Assembly (NCBI GenBank): GCA_007120675.1
Contig: SKNE01000048.1
Location: 1 to 10,158 of the forward strand
From: Bacteroidales bacterium
GTDB taxonomy: Bacteria; Bacteroidota; Bacteroidia; Bacteroidales; UBA7960
Length of the DNA stretch: 10,158 nucleotides
Direction: 5' to 3'
Under the pieces are notes generated by a model. That model made no database searches and was not told the origin of the DNA. It saw only the letters and a program-made list of their open reading frames with translations. The translations under genes were made by a program, and so were the position numbers. Positions 6,426-10,158 of this stretch are shown here, one piece after another (positions within the stretch are counted from its first letter, which is position 1; each line of letters begins with the position of its first letter).

Positions 6426-6497
6426 TGCTGCCGGAGAAAGGCATATGGGCGACAGGGCCAGGAGCGGGACTTGCACTTACAAACGATATTATCTGTG

Positions 6498-8483
6498 ATG
6501 GATTTTAAACAAGCTATATTACAGGGCATACCGGATGAACTGCCCGCACCCAAACCTCGTGATCCGGACATCAACCATGCACCCCGCAGAAAGGACATCC
6601 TGGATGAGGGGGAGAAAAAACTGGCCCTGCGCAACGCCTTACGCTATTTTCCCGCAAAACACCATCCTGTCCTTGCGGGGGAATTCAGGGAGGAGCTGGA
6701 AACTTACGGTCGAATCTACATGTACCGTTTCCGCCCCGATTATCCCATCAGTGCCAGAAGCATTGACGCCTTTCCCCACCGCTCCAGCCAGGCTGCCGCC
6801 ATCATGCTGATGCTGAGTAACAACCTGGATTATGCCGTGGCTCAGCATCCCCATGAACTGATCACCTATGGAGGCAATGGGGCGGTTTTCCAGAACTGGG
6901 CGCAGTACCTGCTCACCATGAAGTACCTGGCGGAAATGACGGATGACCAGACCCTGGTGCTCTATAGTGGTCATCCCATGGGACTGTTTCCCAGTCATCC
7001 CGATGCGCCAAGGGTGGTGGTCACCAACGGCATGATGATACCCAATTACTCAAAGCCGGACGACTGGGAGCGCTTCAATGCCCTTGGCGTGACACAGTAC
7101 GGGCAGATGACTGCGGGCTCGTTCATGTATATCGGGCCACAGGGCATCGTGCACGGCACCACCATCACCGTCCTCAATGCCGGGCGCATGCTGGGAGACG
7201 GGACGCAAGGCCTTGCAGGCAAGGTGTTTGTTTCCAGTGGCCTGGGCGGAATGTCAGGCGCCCAGCCCAAGGCTGCGGTCATTGCCGGCGCCATCGGGGT
7301 CATTGCGGAGATCAACCCGAAAGCCACCAAAACACGGCACTCCCAGGGCTGGGTTGATGAAGTATACCATGACCTGGATGAACTCCTGGAGCGCATCCGG
7401 GGGGCAAAGGAAAACAAGGAAGCCGTATCGCTTGCCTACCAGGGGAATATCGTGGACCTTTGGGAACGATTCGTTGATGCCGGCATGCACGTGGAGCTGG
7501 GATCCGATCAGACCTCCCTGCATAATCCCTATTCCGGGGGCTACTACCCGGCCGGTGTCGGCTTTGACGAGGCCAATGAGATGATGGTCACAGACCCGGA
7601 CGCTTTCCGCGACAAGGTTCGCTCTTCCCTTCATCGCCACGTGAGAGCGATCAATGCCATGGTGGAGAGGGGCATGTACTTCTGGGACTATGGGAACGCC
7701 TTTTTGCTGGAAGCCGGTCGTGCCGGTGCCGATGTCTTCAGGGAGGACAAAAATTACAAGTACCCTTCCTATGTGCAGGACATCATGGGCCCCATGTGCT
7801 TTGACTACGGATTCGGGCCCTTTCGCTGGGTGTGTGCCTCTTCCGATCCGGCCGATCTCCAGGTGAGCGACCGCATCGCCGCAGGGGTGATCAGGGAGAT
7901 GATGGAGGAGGCCCCACCAGAGATCAGGCAGCAGCTGCAAGACAACTTGCACTGGATAGAGCAGGCTGAAGAGAACCAGATGGTGGTCGGCTCCCAGGCC
8001 CGCATACTTTACGCCGACAGTGATGGCCGGATCAGGATTGCCAAGGCGTTTAACGAGGCCATCAGGGACGGCCGGATATCCGCACCCGTCATTCTCGGCC
8101 GCGACCACCACGATGTGAGTGGCACGGACAGCCCGTTTCGGGAAACATCCAATATCTATGACGGCTCACAATTTACGGCCGATATGGCCATTCACAATGT
8201 GATAGGGGATAGTTTCCGGGGTGCCACATGGGTGTCCATACACAACGGCGGCGGCGTGGGCTGGGGAGAAGTGATCAATGGGGGGTTCGGATTGGTGCTG
8301 GACGGAAGCCGGGACTCAGAGCGGCGGCTGGAAAGCATGCTGTTCTGGGATGTCAACAACGGCATCGCCCGCCGCAGCTGGGCAAGAAACAAAGAAGCCA
8401 TCTTTGCCATCAAACGGGCCATGGAGAAAGAGCCACGGCTCAGGGTGACACTGCCCCACCTGGTGGATGACCGGCTTTTATAA
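6498..8483 (+). CDS. hutU: Urocanate hydratase, long form
   Basis: The second enzyme of histidine breakdown, which hydrates urocanate to imidazolone propionate using tightly bound NAD+. The 661-residue protein is collinear, from memory, with the long form that includes animal urocanase (about 676 residues), rather than the roughly 557-residue Pseudomonas form. Landmarks are YSGHPMGLFPSHP (156-168), the NAD-binding stretch GKVFVSSGLGGMSGAQ (241-256), ELGSDQTSLHNP (333-344), FGPFRWVC (439-446, with Cys446 in the place of the catalytic cysteine), and DHHDVSGTDSPFRE (536-549). The ATG at 6498 is preferred over an in-frame TTG at 6471. It is soluble and cytoplasmic. No hutH, hutI or formiminotransferase gene lies alongside in this window; its neighbours are an exported protein and a lipoprotein. 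Stem-loops flank it on both sides. Confidence 0.97.
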   Translation: MDFKQAILQGIPDELPAPKPRDPDINHAPRRKDILDEGEKKLALRNALRYFPAKHHPVLAGEFREELETYGRIYMYRFRPDYPISARSIDAFPHRSSQAAAIMLMLSNNLDYAVAQHPHELITYGGNGAVFQNWAQYLLTMKYLAEMTDDQTLVLYSGHPMGLFPSHPDAPRVVVTNGMMIPNYSKPDDWERFNALGVTQYGQMTAGSFMYIGPQGIVHGTTITVLNAGRMLGDGTQGLAGKVFVSSGLGGMSGAQPKAAVIAGAIGVIAEINPKATKTRHSQGWVDEVYHDLDELLERIRGAKENKEAVSLAYQGNIVDLWERFVDAGMHVELGSDQTSLHNPYSGGYYPAGVGFDEANEMMVTDPDAFRDKVRSSLHRHVRAINAMVERGMYFWDYGNAFLLEAGRAGADVFREDKNYKYPSYVQDIMGPMCFDYGFGPFRWVCASSDPADLQVSDRIAAGVIREMMEEAPPEIRQQLQDNLHWIEQAEENQMVVGSQARILYADSDGRIRIAKAFNEAIRDGRISAPVILGRDHHDVSGTDSPFRETSNIYDGSQFTADMAIHNVIGDSFRGATWVSIHNGGGVGWGEVINGGFGLVLDGSRDSERRLESMLFWDVNNGIARRSWARNKEAIFAIKRAMEKEPRLRVTLPHLVDDRLL

Positions 8484-8494
8484 CAGAGACAGCA

Positions 8495-8515
8495 GGGAGA
8501 AATGGACTTTCTCCC
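8495..8515. other. Perfect stem-loop downstream of hutU
   Basis: GGGAGAAA and TTTCTCCC form a perfect 8-bp stem around a five-base loop TGGAC, beginning 12 bases after the hutU stop. The bases after it (GCCCC) are not a U tract, so it is not a textbook terminator. It may stabilise or process the hutU mRNA end. Its position supports starting the next gene at 8527, after the hairpin, and not at the in-frame ATG at 8467 inside hutU. Confidence 0.45.
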
Positions 8516-8526
8516 GCCCCAACGTC

Positions 8527-8910
8527 ATGGAGAAGCAAATGCTCATAAGGATTGTTTGGATCGTCAGCCTGGTGTCGTTACTGGCCGCCTGCACCTTTTT
8601 CAGGGCGCCCGGGCGCGATGACTGCGATAAGATCCTCGGCAGGGACCAGATGGCCGCCATCCTGGCTGATATCTACGTGCTGGAGGCGTTTTTGCTGGAA
8701 TACCAGCATGTGAACCGGAAGGTGAGAGACTCAGCCAGGTACTACTACGGGGGGATCTTTTACAGCCACGGTGTGGATGCGCTTGACTTTGAAGCGGCGT
8801 TGGATTGTTATCTCCTGGATGCAGGGGAGATGGACCTCATCCACGAAAAGATGCTCAACCGGCTCAGCGTGATGGAAAGTGAGGCCGAGCCGTTGCCTTC
8901 CGGACGGTAG
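8527..8910 (+). CDS. DUF4296-family lipoprotein
   Basis: From the ATG at 8527 the product has 127 residues. A hydrophobic signal (6-21) ends in the lipobox LAAC with Cys22, so it should be lipidated and exported. There is no acidic residue directly after the cysteine to suggest the Bacteroidota surface-export signal. The mature part resembles DUF4296 as I remember it: an N-terminal MAAILADIYVLEA helix (42-54), a middle RYYYGGIFYSHGVDALDFEAAL segment (71-92) and a C-terminal helix. The family is restricted to Bacteroidota and has no known biochemical role. It lies 43 bases after hutU and converges, 19 bases apart, on the dihydroorotase gene, an arrangement I recall from other Bacteroidota genomes. 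Alternative in-frame starts are 8467, overlapping hutU, and 8539. Confidence 0.82.
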   Translation: MEKQMLIRIVWIVSLVSLLAACTFFRAPGRDDCDKILGRDQMAAILADIYVLEAFLLEYQHVNRKVRDSARYYYGGIFYSHGVDALDFEAALDCYLLDAGEMDLIHEKMLNRLSVMESEAEPLPSGR

Positions 8911-8929
8911 CCTTGAGGGGTGATGCGGT

Positions 8930-10158
8930 TTACCTGGAAAAGCGCAGCGCCTCCCCCTTGTGCTGTTCATGAAAACGTCCATCCTCGAAAACCATCTTCC
9001 CGTTCACAAAGGTATGAATCACACTGGCATCCAGTGTGGACCCCTCCAGCGGCGACCAGCCGCACTTGTAGTAAAGGGAGTCCCTGGTTACTGTATGGGC
9101 TTTCCCGGCATCAATCACCACCAGGTCGGCTGCATAGCCCTCACGAATGAATCCCCGTTTACTGATGTTGAAGCAGATGGCCGGGTTGTGGCACATGAGC
9201 TCCACGACTTTCTCTATGCCAAAGTGGTGTTTGTTTGCCAGGGTCAGCATGGCAGGCAGGCTGTGCTGCACCATGGGCGCGCCTGAGGGGCAACGGCTGT
9301 ATGGCTGTTGTTTTTCTTCCAGGCTGTGGGGCGCATGGTCGGTGGCAATCACATCAAAATAGCCTTCCTTGACGGCCCTGATCAGGGCGGCCCGGTCATC
9401 ATGGTATTTGATGGCCGGGTTCCACTTGATGTGGCTGCCCTTTTTGGCGTAATCGTCCATGTGGAACCACAGGTGGTGAACGCACACCTCGGCGGTGATC
9501 TGTTTTTTGCCGGGGGGGGAATCGTTGGAAAGCAAACGCACCTCATTGGCTGTGCTCAGGTGCAGCAGGTGCAGCCGGGTGCCGAATCTTTCCGCCAGGG
9601 AGATGGCCTTCCTGGAAGAGCTTTCGCAGGCCTGGTGACTCCTGATCAGCGGGTGGAGGTGCACGGGAATATCCTCCCCGTAAAGCTGCCTGCTTCTTTC
9701 CATAATGGCCCTGATGATGCTTTCATCTTCACAGTGCACCGCTACCGGCAGTGATACCTCCCTGAAGATGCCCTCCAGGCTCAGGGGATTATCCACCAGC
9801 ATATCCCCTGTGGATGCACCCATGAAGACCTTGATGCCACATACCCGGGATGGGTCGCTGGCCTTCAGCTCATCCAGGTTATCGTTGGTGGCCCCCATGT
9901 AGAACGAATAATTGGCCAGGCTTTTTTCCGCAGCCAGGCTGAATTTCTCCTCCAGCAGCTTCTGTGTGATGGTCTGCGGACTGGTGTTGGGCATCTCCAT
10001 AAAAGTGGTGATGCCACCGGCGATGGCCGCCCGCGATTCGCTGGCCAGGTCCGCCTTGTGGGTGAATCCAGGTTCGCGGAAGTGCACCTGGTCATCAATC
10101 ACGCCGGGTAAGAGATACATCCCCGTAAGGTCCAGTACCCGGTGTGAGCCCTCGTCAA
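8930..10158 (-). CDS. pyrC: Dihydroorotase (5' end outside window)
   Basis: The frame is open to the right edge; 408 residues are visible and roughly 35-45 N-terminal ones are missing. The in-frame ATG at 10120 is internal, since DEGSHRVLDLTG upstream continues the fold. The enzyme cyclises carbamoyl-aspartate to dihydroorotate, the third step of pyrimidine synthesis, in the cytoplasm. Counting from that internal Met, the metal-site candidates are Gln11-Val-His13 (IDDQVHFREPG), Lys97 (GIKVFMG, a possible carboxylated lysine), His129 (AVHCED), His187 (LLHLSTA) and Asp261 (IATDHAPH). The first His of the usual HxH pair is Gln here, which I recall as normal in Bacteroidota dihydroorotases. Substrate-loop elements are MPNT (43-46) and CPSGAPMVQ (277-285). 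The related allantoinase and hydantoinase families share the fold, but overall similarity favours dihydroorotase. Confidence 0.93.
   Translation of the reverse strand, partial: DEGSHRVLDLTGMYLLPGVIDDQVHFREPGFTHKADLASESRAAIAGGITTFMEMPNTSPQTITQKLLEEKFSLAAEKSLANYSFYMGATNDNLDELKASDPSRVCGIKVFMGASTGDMLVDNPLSLEGIFREVSLPVAVHCEDESIIRAIMERSRQLYGEDIPVHLHPLIRSHQACESSSRKAISLAERFGTRLHLLHLSTANEVRLLSNDSPPGKKQITAEVCVHHLWFHMDDYAKKGSHIKWNPAIKYHDDRAALIRAVKEGYFDVIATDHAPHSLEEKQQPYSRCPSGAPMVQHSLPAMLTLANKHHFGIEKVVELMCHNPAICFNISKRGFIREGYAADLVVIDAGKAHTVTRDSLYYKCGWSPLEGSTLDASVIHTFVNGKMVFEDGRFHEQHKGEALRFSR

Noticed and set aside
7254..8111. Long minus-strand open frame (285 codons) inside hutU.
   Set aside because: It lies entirely opposite a well-conserved enzyme gene and reads as His/Gly/Val-rich shadow translation typical of GC-biased antisense frames.
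1..10158. Dihydroorotate dehydrogenase-like gene and dihydroorotase gene at opposite ends, considered as one pyrimidine cluster.
   Set aside because: They are about 8.5 kb apart on opposite strands with unrelated operons between, so the pairing looks coincidental.
1..10158. Search for CRISPR arrays, insertion sequences, tRNA genes, attachment sites or a defence island.
   Set aside because: No regularly spaced repeats, transposase or integrase, tRNA-like cloverleaf or defence protein was seen; nearly all bases are in conserved core genes.

Overview
The window looks like chromosome from a member of the Bacteroidota, probably Bacteroidales-like. Evidence: three Bacteroidota-style promoter elements (-7 box TAnnTTTG, one paired with a perfect TTTG -33 box at 20 nt), a lack of strong Shine-Dalgarno sites, and proteins that look lineage-typical from memory (DUF6132 and DUF4296 small proteins, a dihydroorotase with QxH in place of HxH, and a Tgt without zinc cysteines). 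It is densely packed housekeeping sequence. I see no mobile element, CRISPR array, tRNA or rRNA, and no gene-free stretch longer than about 170 bases.

Layout. Positions 1-381 (+) hold the 3' end of a dihydroorotate dehydrogenase-like protein. It converges, 6 bases apart, on a three-gene minus-strand redox operon (388-1487, promoter near 1608-1639). That operon encodes an exported or anchored thioredoxin, a cytoplasmic thioredoxin and a small two-helix DUF6132 membrane protein with a CX4C pair. Next is a second minus-strand unit (1718-4002): tgt (tRNA-guanine transglycosylase) followed by an LptF/LptG-family lipopolysaccharide-export permease, with a candidate terminator at 1665-1686.

A divergent control region (4003-4143) separates tgt from a plus-strand run (4144-8910). 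The run contains a membrane GT2 glycosyltransferase, an ECF-type sigma factor overlapping its end, an unrecognised exported protein, long-form urocanate hydratase (hutU) and a DUF4296 lipoprotein. hutU has a perfect stem-loop on each side, so it may be a separate transcript segment. The last gene (8930-10158, minus) is a dihydroorotase that runs off the right edge and converges on the lipoprotein gene.

How the genes relate. The redox trio could form a thiol relay across the inner membrane. tgt makes the queuosine tRNA modification and lptG serves outer-membrane lipopolysaccharide transport; I believe this pairing is common in the phylum. The glycosyltransferase, sigma factor and exported protein overlap or abut and are probably co-expressed, but no anti-sigma gene is apparent. 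hutU degrades histidine, yet no other hut gene is visible. The most notable sequence-level points are the loss of the three zinc cysteines in Tgt, the His-to-Gln change at the first metal-binding position of the dihydroorotase, and the redox trio. I found no clear novel defence or mobile system.
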